Under the pieces are notes generated by a model. It was not told the origin of the DNA. It was given only the letters and a program-made list of their open reading frames with translations, and made no database searches. From NCBI RefSeq assembly GCF_932526225.1, contig NC_064039.1, forward strand, positions 3,485,001 to 3,549,000: DNA of 64,000 bases. Reading direction: 5' to 3'. Origin of the DNA: Nematostella vectensis (Eukaryota; Cnidaria; Anthozoa; Actiniaria; Edwardsiidae). Of the stretch, positions 12,801-20,945 are shown piece by piece (position 1 is the first letter of the stretch; each line of letters starts with the position of its first letter). The translations under genes were made by a program, and so were the position numbers.

Positions 12801-15035
12801 ATACATGTGAACGTTCGATGAGTATTTTTTATCTTCACGGAGGTGAGGGGATTTTGCGCAAAGGAGTTCTTGAGGTCCGGTGATGGCCAAGCGTGAGCCA
12901 AGCATCCAAACTCAGAATACACTTTATCCCCTTCTTATGAGAGACTATTTTTTGCACAATTTCTTAAATATTTTTACCAAACCATTGTATTTTTTAGACA
13001 TATTGCATTATTATTTTTTCAATAAAACTCAGTGAAGGACCGAGTATGCATTTCATCTATTATTTTGAAAAGTCTATGAAACGTGCGGCGTAAAAAAGTG
13101 ATTTTCATTAACCCGTGAAATACACTGTAGCGTTTTATGCTTTATTGCGATCTAATTCCATTGTTCTCTTTTTTTGTTTTCCTGACTATTAAACTTTGAC
13201 TATCGCACTTTATTTCACGGGTTAATAAAAACCGCTCTAACATCCCATAGCTATTAACCATCTCCCATCCTCACAAAACATCTCTCTTACCAGCTCCTCC
13301 TTCCATAACACGCCTCCCTCTCGTACTGCTAACAGCCGCCCTTCCACTCTTACCAGCTCCCTACTTTTCTGAAAAACCCTGTCCTACACTTGCAAACCCT
13401 GTCCTACTCTTGCAAACCCTGTCCTACCCCTACAGGACACTCCACCCTACCCCTCTCAGTCCTATGAGGAAAACCTGTCTGTGTTCAAATGTTGAACTAA
13501 CGTGAAGAAATTATAAAACTCACAACGATATACCTCCACCTCATACGAGAGTTTTACATGGTTTACAGGATATACCAGCAAGTACTGAGAAAGCTTCGAA
13601 AAAGCCGGAGATAAGACAAAAAGTTTTTTCATTGGAAAGACGAAAAACTCAAGGAAAAGACAGACCAGATGTCAAACCTAAACCGAAATGGCAAAATCTA
13701 TCTTTGAGGAAGACAGAAGGGCCCAAGGCACCACTCCCGACAGTGGAGGTGTGGAAGTCATGTCGACCTGACTGGTCTAAGGATCTATCGCCTACGAGTA
13801 GACTGAGAAAAAGAGAAAATGTGGATATGAAAAGCATTAAAGAAGCCTCGGTAAGTTAATTGATTTAGTATCTTTCCGGTTTATGCACCGACTATCTCCA
13901 AGAATTTGGCCACCGTTTCATAGCACAACACAAGTTCACAACACAAGTTCAACGCACTAATGGCCACCGTTTCATATCACAACACAAGTTCACAACACAA
14001 GTTCAACGCACTAAGTAATCGCTGCTAAATTTCCTATGTAAAATCCAACGCCCCTCTTAACATATCATTTGTCTCATTCATTTCAGACAGATACCAGTCT
14101 TCCTCCTAGGGTGCGACCACGATCTCGAACAGCGGATAACCGCAGTACATCAGACATGAGTGCGCAAAGAAAACTTCTCACCGCTGACCTACAGAAGTCC
14201 CTCCGAACCAAATTTGGAGAGACACCGAAGATCAGCTCTGAAACTCGACCCTGTGCCCCGAGGGTGAGATACATTGGAACTATTTAACAGGAGCGATTTT
14301 ATTATACGACATTGTCCGAACCTGTTCTGTTCTTTATATTGCACGATTACCCTGGGTACCAGTGCCTCCAGCGAAGCCCGTCACGGCATTTTGGCTGGGC
14401 GTTACTGGGCGAGAGAAGTCTGGAGGCTCTGGCACCCAGGGTATTGCACGATTGTTTGATGACGTTCACATTCAGCATAATCACGTGCACATCACGTTTT
14501 CAGAGACGCGGTGGGCTTGAAGATGATCCTGACACTTCGCATACTCACAAACCCGATGTCAGGTATATCCGACACATGCGCTACCGTGTATACGTGTGGA
14601 ATTATTGTGGACATATGCAGAATAGGGGACCGATTGGCGGGGTCAAATTGTAAGGTGGGATAGTGACGAATTCGTTGATGGGGTGGGGCAAACTGAGGAA
14701 TTGGAAAGGGATACCTGACATGATATTGCTATAATATTGCGAATATTCGCATGAACGGGCCCGATTGGTATGGAGAAACTGTTGAGGGAGCGCGTGATTT
14801 TCCCCCTTAAATCTTGTTCTAAAAACGTAATATGTTTTGAGGTTTTATGAGCATTTCCGCTCATATATTAACTGATCCGTAAGTTATAAAATCAGGTAAA
14901 AATAGTATTTTTTTTTCCTTTCGCAGGAAATTTGCTGATCACCGCCGGAACGTTAGGCTAAAAACTCGACATCGGCCAAGTACGAACCCGGTCAGGGGAC
15001 TGAGAAAGAGGCGAGATGTCAGAAGCGAGTTGTGA
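424..15035 (+). CDS. Charged coiled-coil protein with microexon cassettes (thin-filament-like, unassigned)
   Basis: Spliced gene. Coding exons: 424-433, 809-888, 5234-5351, 5804-5833, 6388-6435, 6826-6855, 7206-7241, 7571-7597, 7677-7703, 7813-7845, 8138-8167, 8348-8386, 8484-8519, 9182-9223, 9790-9882, 10637-10854, 10948-11015, 11385-11418, 11517-11534, 11865-11957, then either 12263-12547 (stop; 464 aa) or 13569-13850, 14087-14263, 14504-14562 and 14927-15035 (stop; 578 aa). Every junction is GT-AG and keeps frame. The protein starts MSEDLSEAARRRR. A Glu/Arg-rich region follows, then a heptad-like helix of about 95 residues (10637-11015), a short Pro/Thr linker, a basic segment GGFVNVVRKAQSAAWEEKF, and a tail of Pro-x-Trp motifs. 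The order (acidic/basic N-terminal extension, helix, basic patch, KPDW near the end) recalls invertebrate troponin I/T, but I see no inhibitory-peptide signature and cannot assign a family. Whether 13569-15035 belongs to this gene is inferred from matching phase only. Confidence 0.75.
2141..2425. repeat. Degenerate tandem repeat, about 105 bp, three copies
   Basis: Segments starting ACAGATTTCTGTTCA at about 2142 and 2246, and a third shorter copy, share GTGATAATTTTTCAGGACTATATT and GCTGCTTGA. The array lies in the first intron, upstream of the alternative MAD start at 3108. Confidence 0.55.
3108..3116 (+). CDS. Alternative first coding exon, MAD isoform
   Basis: ATG GCT GAT at 3108-3116 is followed directly by a consensus donor GTAAGT. 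It ends in phase 0 and so can be joined to exon 5234-5351, giving M-A-D-D-D-A-A-A-R-R-E. This implies a second promoter in roughly 2500-3100, internal to the gene. An MADD/MAD start followed by charged residues is common in invertebrate muscle thin-filament proteins, but this is only a resemblance. Confidence 0.55.
4972..5153. mobile_element. MITE, CATAGCTGTCAAC family
   Basis: The left end CATAGCTGTCAAC and the right end GTTGACAGCTATG are perfect inverted repeats in an intron. The internal CCTAATGCGGGAGAG next to the right end matches the left end of a second copy at 44465-44819. It is non-coding, so non-autonomous. Confidence 0.7.
8655..8842. mobile_element. MITE, GTTGTCAGTGCAAATG family, copy 1
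   Basis: Left end GTTGTCAGTGCAAATG and right end CATTTGCACTGACAAC are a perfect 16-bp inverted repeat. A subterminal AGAACTGCCATTTG is shared with a second copy at 59801-60011. Lies in the intron between exons 8484 and 9182. Confidence 0.75.
9384..9390 (+). promoter_or_regulatory. Juxtaposed splice sites (zero-length exon)
   Basis: In the intron 9224-9789 the sequence CTTGTTTGCAG is followed immediately by GTAAGA, so a good 3' splice site abuts a good 5' splice site with no exon between them. This is the form of a recursive (ratchet) splice site, or the remnant of a lost phase-1 microexon. Confidence 0.4.
10341..10491. mobile_element. MITE, CAGGGGCGGATC-like family, diverged copy
   Basis: Left end CAGTAGCGAATCAAGG and right end CTAGATCTGCCACTG are imperfect inverted repeats. 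The interior has TTTAAACCCCC and a poly-C run, as in the copy at 50704-50867. Confidence 0.6.
11190..11217. repeat. Perfect 28-bp palindrome
   Basis: The sequence from 11190 (AAGAGAGCATAAGA) reads identically on the other strand over 28 bases. It sits inside a longer imperfect inverted repeat (GGGCTCAT near 11173 against ATGAGCCC near 11226), in an intron of the charged protein gene, and is probably the centre of a foldback element. Confidence 0.75.
12263..12547 (+). CDS. Alternative last exon A (Pro-x-Trp repeat tail)
   Basis: The acceptor CCCCCATTGCAG precedes CCC AAA CCA GAC TGG. The exon encodes 94 residues and a TAG at 12545-12547. Four Trp motifs are visible: KPDWMTKVKK, KPQWAQTKLKK, RPGWTARSLKK and RQDWREGLKKK, separated by Lys/Ala/Pro/Gly-rich linkers. 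A polyadenylation signal AATAAA lies at 13021. It joins in phase 0 to exon 11865-11957. Confidence 0.75.
   Translation, partial: PKPDWMTKVKKPENPLMAMKKPVAPAAKPEAKPQWAQTKLKKGGGGGADEAGGKKERPGWTARSLKKSEKRGEGDDESTRKRQDWREGLKKKDH
13021..13026 (+). terminator. Polyadenylation signal for the short 3' end
   Basis: AATAAA about 475 bases after the stop codon at 12547. It is the first perfect signal downstream of alternative last exon A. Confidence 0.5.
13097..13238. mobile_element. MITE, AGTGATTTTCATTAACCCGTG family, copy 1
   Basis: ATTAACCCGTGAAATA near the left and TATTTCACGGGTTAAT near the right form a perfect inverted repeat, with outer ends AGTGATTTTC and AAAAACCGCT. The interior shares CTACAGTGTAT, AGAGAACAA and ATAGTCAAA (opposite strand) with the element at 18717-18861. 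It lies between the two alternative 3' ends of the charged protein gene. Confidence 0.65.
13569..15035 (+). CDS. Alternative 3' exons B (Trp-motif/basic tail)
   Basis: Four exons, 13569-13850, 14087-14263, 14504-14562 and 14927-15035, joined in frame and ending in TGA. The reading begins DIPASTEKASKKPEIRQK and contains KPKWQNLSLRKTEG and RPDWSKDL, the same Pro-x-Trp motif as tail A, then Arg/Ser/Thr-rich sequence ending RKRRDVRSEL. It starts in phase 0, exactly the phase needed to replace 12263-12547 after exon 11957. It could instead be the 3' part of a separate paralogous gene whose 5' exons I did not find; the shared motif and phase favour alternative ends of one gene. Confidence 0.6.
13908..14015. 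repeat. 54-bp direct repeat, two copies
   Basis: GGCCACCGTTTCATA followed by CACAACACAAGTTCACAACACAAGTTCAACGCACTAA occurs at 13908 and again at 13962, in the intron before exon 14087. Confidence 0.8.
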
Positions 15036-15659
15036 CGTCATTTATCTAGCATTTCTACGGTCTTCAACCCACGGGCTATAGGATAATTTGATTCCGACAT
15101 GAAGTCTAATGTCTTTTTTAGTGCTTGCGACCTTTTAAACGACGCGCTGTGTAACCGCCGCCACCTTGTAAATGAGTAACTAGTCGAGTTACTCAAGCGC
15201 GTAGGGACAGAGCTCGCTGCAGGAGCGAAATAAGGCAAATACATCCAGTCAAATTAGGAATACGAGCTTATTCAACACTAACAAGACATTAGACATCATT
15301 TTGGTGTAAAATTATTCTGTAGCCCGTGTTGAACCTGCTACACTTTCTTCAGTCAATTACTCTGCATTGACTATGAGTTATTGTCTAAGTAAATGCAGAA
15401 AAGGATTAGGCGATACCAAAAAATTAAACAAACGAATGAATCGAATTGTGTACATAATTATGAATAATAGTAAAAAAAAAAAGAACTAAATCAATACATA
15501 AACAAAAAGTTTTATGGAATGAAATAAATAGCGCAATGATCGTGTCAACAAATAACCCCATACAGGCTCTCGGCCTTGGTCGCATTGAATCAATAAAAAA
15601 GCCTAAAACTCTTGCCTCTTGTTTTTACTTTCGATTAATTAAGTGTAAAAAATGTTATA
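15036..15659. other. Intergenic stretch and probable 5' part of the Penelope element
   Basis: No coding feature is supported. It contains AT-rich sequence and a small hairpin (GTCAAT at 15352 against ATTGAC at 15366). The left boundary of the retroelement whose open frame begins at 15660 could not be placed, because I found no clear upstream copy of its 3' flank. Confidence 0.35.
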
Positions 15660-18248
15660 ATGTACGGAATATCGGCCTATCAGCTGACAGAACGATGGGC
15701 GTGGTCATGCACACCAAGCTCGAGCATAATCTTTATGCACGTGGTATATTCTCTCAAGCAAGACTACATGGTTGATGGAGGAGCGGAACACGAGGCTCGC
15801 GGTGTGGACAGTGTTGTTGGAACATTATCTGGGTCTATTCCAGAAACTATTAATACTAATACGGTTACTAGTACAGTGGGGGAGTCTACTATGGGTCTTA
15901 ACGTAGTTGTTAATTTATCTAGCCGGGAACTTAGCCGTGGGGAGGTTGCTCTTCTTTCTAAGGGTCTTAAATTTTGTCCTACTCCTAATGAGTTGGATGT
16001 TTTTGCTTTACGTAAGGATATTAATGATTTCGTTAGGCGTATAAGGTTAAGGGATTTTTTTTATGATCCGGATGCCGTAGATGCAGATTTTTCGGAAACC
16101 CCAGCTTTTAGAAAAAAATCATCTTGGTGTCCAGAAAAAGGTCGCGAAATTGCTATAGAGGCGTACGCTAAAGCCTTGGAGGAAGAGATCTTATCTTCAA
16201 CAAAACAAGGTAAGATTTATAGTAATTTGACACCGGATGAACGCCGGGCTCTTAAGGATTTAAGGTATGCTAAGGATATAGTTATAAAAGAGGCGGATAA
16301 GGGGTCTGGGGTAGTGGTCATGGATAGAAATAAGTATATTCAAGAGGCACTAAGACAGCTCAGTGACAAGGAGGTATATAAGGAAACCAAGGATCTCACG
16401 CAGTATATTACGGAGCTAGTAAATAGAAGGGTACGTAAGTTGTCTGCTGATGGATTTATAGATGATAAGACTCTAGATTATCTTATCATCAATGGTAAGC
16501 CTAGGGCAGGTCGATTTTATCTCCTTCCTAAAATACATAAGAAGGGTAACCTAGGTAGGCCAGTCATATCGGGGTGTAATACTTGCACTGAAAAGATATC
16601 TGAGTTTGTAGATTATCATATAAAGGATTTGGTGCCATCTATACCATCCCATATTAAGTATACTAAACATTTTCTTAATATAGTGAGAGATATGGGAACT
16701 TTACCTCAGGGGGCTATCTTAGTCACAGCAGATGTGGTTGGGCTTTACCCCCACATACCCCATGATGAGGGGTTGGAGGCTCTTAAAGCCGCTTTGTACA
16801 AACGTGGTAGTTTAACAGGTAATTATATTCCTACTGAGGACCTTGTGGACTTAGCTCGCATTGTCCTGGAGAATAATAACTTAGTATTTAATAAGAAGCA
16901 TTATTTACAGGTATCAGGTACGGCTATAGGTACTAGAATGGCACCATCATATGCTAATCTTTTTATGGCTAAAGTTGAAAAGGAAATCATAGACTCTTCT
17001 CCAGTTAAGCCTTATTTATGGCGTAGGTATATCGATGACATTTTCATGATCTGGACTGAAGGTGAGGACACTCTGAGAGAGTTTATGGCTCACATGAACT
17101 CTATACATAGAATACATAGAACTATAAAATTTACGTTTGAGTGGTCCACTAGTCAGGTAAATTTTTTGGATGTTTCACTTACTCTTAGGGATGGGTTAAT
17201 ATCTACAGATCTGTATAGTAAGCCTACTGATAAGCATCAATATCTTTTTCATACGTCCTGTCATCCGTCTGCTTGTAAGAAAGGCATTCCTTTTGGGCAG
17301 GCACTACGTATCCGTAGGATATGTTCGGAAGACTCTTTTTTCGAAAAGAGGGTATTAGAGTTACAAGGTTATTTAGTTGATAGGGGTTATGACAGCAGGT
17401 TTGTGGGGAGGGAAGTTGACCGGGTTAGACGTATTCCTAGGGACGACACATTGAAAGACAGGCGTAAAGGTAAGAATGATCGTGTACCTTTTGTAGTCAC
17501 TTTTCATCCAGCTTTACCTAATTTACCTGGTATTCTTCGTAATTTACAGCCAGTTCTAGAATCTTCTAGTAGATGTAGGGGTGCTATTGGTAGGGTACCT
17601 ATGGTGGCTTATAGGAAACCTAGGAGTTTAAAGGATATGTTGGTGCACTCCTCTCTTAAAGAGGATGGTACTCAGGTTAGAGGTTGTGGTAAGTGTGGCG
17701 GTAAAAGGTGTAGGGTGTGTAACTTTCTTAAGACAGGGCGGGAGTTTCGCAGTCATCATTGGCAGTCCGTCGAGGCGACGATGACTGTTCTATTGTGTTG
17801 GTCCTTTGATCTTAACTCTCCATGCTGGACGATCCCGAGCAGTGGTTTGCCAGTTACTAATAAGAAATATGTCATTAATTTTGACTTGGACTGTAACTCA
17901 GATTTTGTTGTTTATCTAATTACTTGCTCTATGTGTAGCAAGCAATACGTAGGGTCTACTATCAATAGTTTTAGGAAGCGTTTTAATAATCATAAAAGTA
18001 GGTTAAATAAGCACCCTAGTTTACCGGTTAGTGAAAAAGTTAAGGATGAACTTATCTATCAACATTTTCATTGCGACAATCATTTAGGTCTTAATAATGT
18101 TATGGTACAACTTATAGATAAGTGTAACTCTGAGGCTCAGCTTAGGGAAAGGGAAGGCCAGTGGGCTTATCGGTTTAAGTCTATCTACCCGCGGGGTCTT
18201 AATGGTGATGACTTTTTTTGTAGTAGGAACCCACGTAGAGATGTGTAA
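15660..18248 (+). mobile_element. Penelope-like retroelement, intact RT plus GIY-YIG polyprotein
   Basis: Uninterrupted frame of up to 862 residues. The natural start may be the ATG at 15768, since the first 36 residues look non-conserved. An N-terminal region (LSSRELSRGEVALLSKGLKF) precedes the reverse transcriptase, with KEADKGSGVVVMD, the GRFYLLPKIHK block, TADVVGLYPHIPHDEG, GTAIGTRMAPSYANLF and the catalytic YIDDIF near residue 456. A Cys-rich CGKCGGKRCRVC segment lies near 675, followed by a GIY-YIG endonuclease (VVYLITCSMC, KQYVGST, then FRKRFNNHK) near 750. This order is that of endonuclease-containing Penelope-like elements. The segment between REFRS and KKYVINF is longer than I expect and may be a local insertion. 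The lack of stops suggests a young insertion. It lies between the convergent ends of the charged protein gene and the Tudor gene. Confidence 0.93.
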
Positions 18249-18369
18249 ATTATTTTTATCCATAGCGCGCGCTATTCTAGAAAATGCGCGTTTTTGTCAG
18301 TTGTAATGTTTTTGCGTCTCGCGCCACTATTCTGATGTAAATAAGCTTGTAACGATTCACCTTCTTCAG

Positions 18370-18411
18370 TCTGCCCTGAAGAAGTCTTATTAAAGACGAA
18401 AATTTGGCAGA
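18370..18411 (+). ncRNA. Hammerhead-ribozyme-like motif in the Penelope 3' region
   Basis: In order: TCTGCC (18370-18375), CTGAAGA (18376-18382, fits CUGANGA), A, then GTCTT/AAGAC stem II with an ATTA loop (18384-18397), GAAA (18398-18401), ATTT, and GGCAGA (18406-18411), which pairs perfectly with TCTGCC as stem I. The tiny helix III (about one A-U pair) is characteristic of the minimal hammerheads known from Penelope-like elements. Predicted cleavage follows T18405. One extra A at 18383 departs from consensus, so activity is uncertain. Confidence 0.6.
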
Positions 18412-18531
18412 GTCGATTTCCAGTTTTTGGAGTATTGTATTCATTGTTCTGGTACGAGATCGCGACAGTTTGGGCTTTTTGATTCTATTCTCTCTATATG
18501 AGAGTTTACACACGGTGCGCGCACTTGAAGC

Positions 18532-18637
18532 ACGGGAAAGCTAGCCTCCCTCGCAGGCGTTTTTAGGCAGGCGTCGCTCGCTCCCCCTAGCGAAGCCTGC
18601 CTAAAAACGCCTGTGGGGGAGGCTACGGGAAAGCTAG
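18532..18637. mobile_element. Foldback element with 30-bp arms and 13-bp flanking repeats
   Basis: The 30-base arm at 18543-18572 (AGCCTCCCTCGCAGGCGTTT...) pairs with 18595-18624 with about two mismatches around a 22-base loop. The insertion is bracketed by the direct repeat ACGGGAAAGCTAG at 18532-18544 and 18625-18637, which looks like a duplicated target. Confidence 0.75.
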
Positions 18638-18716
18638 TGTGCATAACACCGTACCAAGGTCATCGTTGTAACGGATTCGGTTGCTTGGCAAAAAGGAAAA
18701 TAAAGAGAGCATACAT

Positions 18717-18861
18717 TAGAGTGGTTTTCGAAATACCGTGCAACAAAATTTAGTTGTTTAAGTGTAATAGTCAAACCATAACAAAAGAGAACAAAGACAC
18801 TACAGTGTATAAGTACTAAATAAACTACATAGTATATTACGGGTTTTTGAAAACCACTCTA
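18717..18861. mobile_element. MITE, AGAGTGGTTTT family, copy 2
   Basis: TAGAGTGGTTTTCGAAA at the left and TTTTGAAAACCACTCTA at the right are inverted repeats. The interior shares ATAGTCAAA, AGAGAACAA and CTACAGTGTAT in the same order with the reverse complement of the element at 13097-13238. Confidence 0.7.
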
Positions 18862-20369
18862 CTCTCGTCGTTTTGGGGTCAAGGCTTGCATGAACGGGAG
18901 CGCGAGTTAAGTTATCGACATTGGCCGGGTATCCACCCCTGGTCGTGGTTTTACGCACGCGGAAAATCTGAATAGCGCATTTCTATCTTTCAAGCTTGTG
19001 GTAAAACCAAGTGCGACAACACGCGCGCGTGGATCGTAGGCTGCCGTGCGTGGACAAGCACGTGTACATCTGTTGAGATTGCCTGCTACCAAGGCAGGTA
19101 TCATGGACGATTTTGTATCAGCTGCTGCGCAACTGGCACATTTACACCATTCTTTAGAGGGATCACCCCCATGTATTTAAGTGTGTGTACATGGTCCCGG
19201 GTTAAATGCAGTTCCGGGCTTACTCGGGTCAAGATTTGCTTTGTTTTTAACATGGGCCGGGTCGACCCGCATGTTTCCCACACTACTATCAACCCGGGTT
19301 AGCTAAATTCACTCTTAGGAAAAAAATCGTTGCATGTTTACCGCGCTTCGCAAGCAGTCCATGAAGTCTGTTGCAACATACTAGATATTCCACAAGCGCC
19401 AAATGTAAACAGGTAAATAGATGAGTCACTTGACATTTCTATAGTAGCTGTTTCATCTAAACAAGTTAAAAATCAAGAGTAAACGCAGCTTTAATCAAAA
19501 CACTTCTCTCTTCATAACATTTTGTTCTAACTACCATTGGCCAACTATGAGTTGTCATTGAAAAAAAGCTTTGGCACAATTGGCCCTTTATACGCGGCGA
19601 AAACTTGGGAAACATCCACCATTCAAAAACGTGATTGACCAATATTTATTTTTTAAAATTTTTCCCCCGTTTGGGTAGATATGTAGCATGGAATTTCATA
19701 ACGTCTTCATTAACTATATGTCCAAAACGTAACAATAAAAGTAATACTGATCAAGCATTATCACATTTCAAACCCATCGACCAAATTCAGAATAGCTGAC
19801 TTTAAATCTGTCATATCATAATAATGTATGGTCTACGTGTTTTTTCGCATTGGCGTCCTTTTTCCCCGGCAACGATTTCACGTCCGTTGTTTCATGTGGT
19901 GATACCAACATTGGCAGTCCATAGCGTGGGGTAATGTCAGGTCGTGCGAGAAACCCTGTTGCCATCAAGGGTACGCCCTCGACAGGCACAGTGTACACGT
20001 GGACAGAGCCCCGTTGAAGGTAGCAGCACTACAGCACGGCTATCAGATTGTAAACTCATCCGGGTAAGATAATACGGGCGATAGCCGGATCTTTACTGCA
20101 TATTGTATAGTTCTCCAAATTATGTATCGGTAATATTATCTGATTGACTATTACATGTCTAAATGTGCTGAACATACATCAATACATTTTCCTTTGAGGC
20201 AGTGGACGCTCATGAACGGATTTTGAATTTACTTAGTAATGTTTCAGCACTAATAAGTATTTCCCTATCCCCAATAGAACAATAAATCTATTGGGAAATT
20301 GCGTAGTGATTGTCTCCGATTGAGGCTAAGTCTAAACGTCGTATTAGCCATGAAGATGAATTATTTACA

Positions 20370-20600
20370 AGCCATAATTCATTATTCCAGCTTATTTTAT
20401 TTCGATAATTCATCATTCATGTCATCATATATGACATCAATAATTCATAATTCTTAATTCTGATTTTTTAATCGGATTTATTCTTATAATTTATTCTTTG
20501 GATAAACTTTATAATTCATTATTCCTTTAGTTTTGAAACCAATAATTCATTATTCCCAATCATTTTACAGCCATAATTCATAATTCATCTTCCGCCCCCG
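20370..20600. repeat. AT-rich imperfect repeat of ATAATTCATTATTC type
   Basis: The words ATAATTCATTATTC, ATAATTCATAATTC and ATAATTCATCATTC recur about eight times in 230 bases, without a fixed unit length. Confidence 0.6.
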
Positions 20601-20689
20601 AAAATGCATGCAAATGAAGATGAAACAATCGACTCGATTCGTTTGCATTGAATACGGCTCATGGATAATACGACGTTGAACTTAGCGTT

Positions 20690-20945
20690 AGTCCTTTTTG
20701 GTCAAGCAACCAAAGTCCACCAGGAACTTCCCCATATTGACTGTCCTTTTTAAACAGTGATCGCATCAGAACAAACCCATTTTGGTAGCGTAACCAAAGT
20801 CCACCAGCAACTCCCTTATATCGACCAGTCCTTTTTCAATTGTGATCGCCTCAGATGTATCCCTTCTTGGTGGCGTAACCAAAGTCAATCAAGAACTCTC
20901 CTATATTGACCGGTCCTCCTTCAACTCCGTGATCTTCAAGCTCTA
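20690..20945. repeat. About 85-bp tandem triplication over the 3' end of the Tudor gene
   Basis: The word ACCAAAGTCCACCA (or its variant) occurs at 20709, 20793 and 20878, each followed by a CCATATTGACTGTCC-like sequence. The copy at 20878 is the coding one: on the minus strand it encodes GEFLIDFGYATKKG next to the stop. The two others are diverged, non-coding copies immediately downstream, one still reading LLVDFGYATK. Confidence 0.8.

Larger units (their letters stand above)
18249..20689. other. Intergenic repeats between the retroelement and the Tudor gene
   Basis: No gene is supported. The stretch holds the retroelement 3' flank with the hammerhead-like motif, a foldback insertion (18532-18637), a MITE (18717-18861), a GC-rich piece near 18880-19310 with repeated CCCGGGTT/GACCC, and an AT-rich block of ATAATTCATTATTC-type repeats at about 20370-20600. 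No tRNA or other RNA gene was recognised. Confidence 0.5.
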
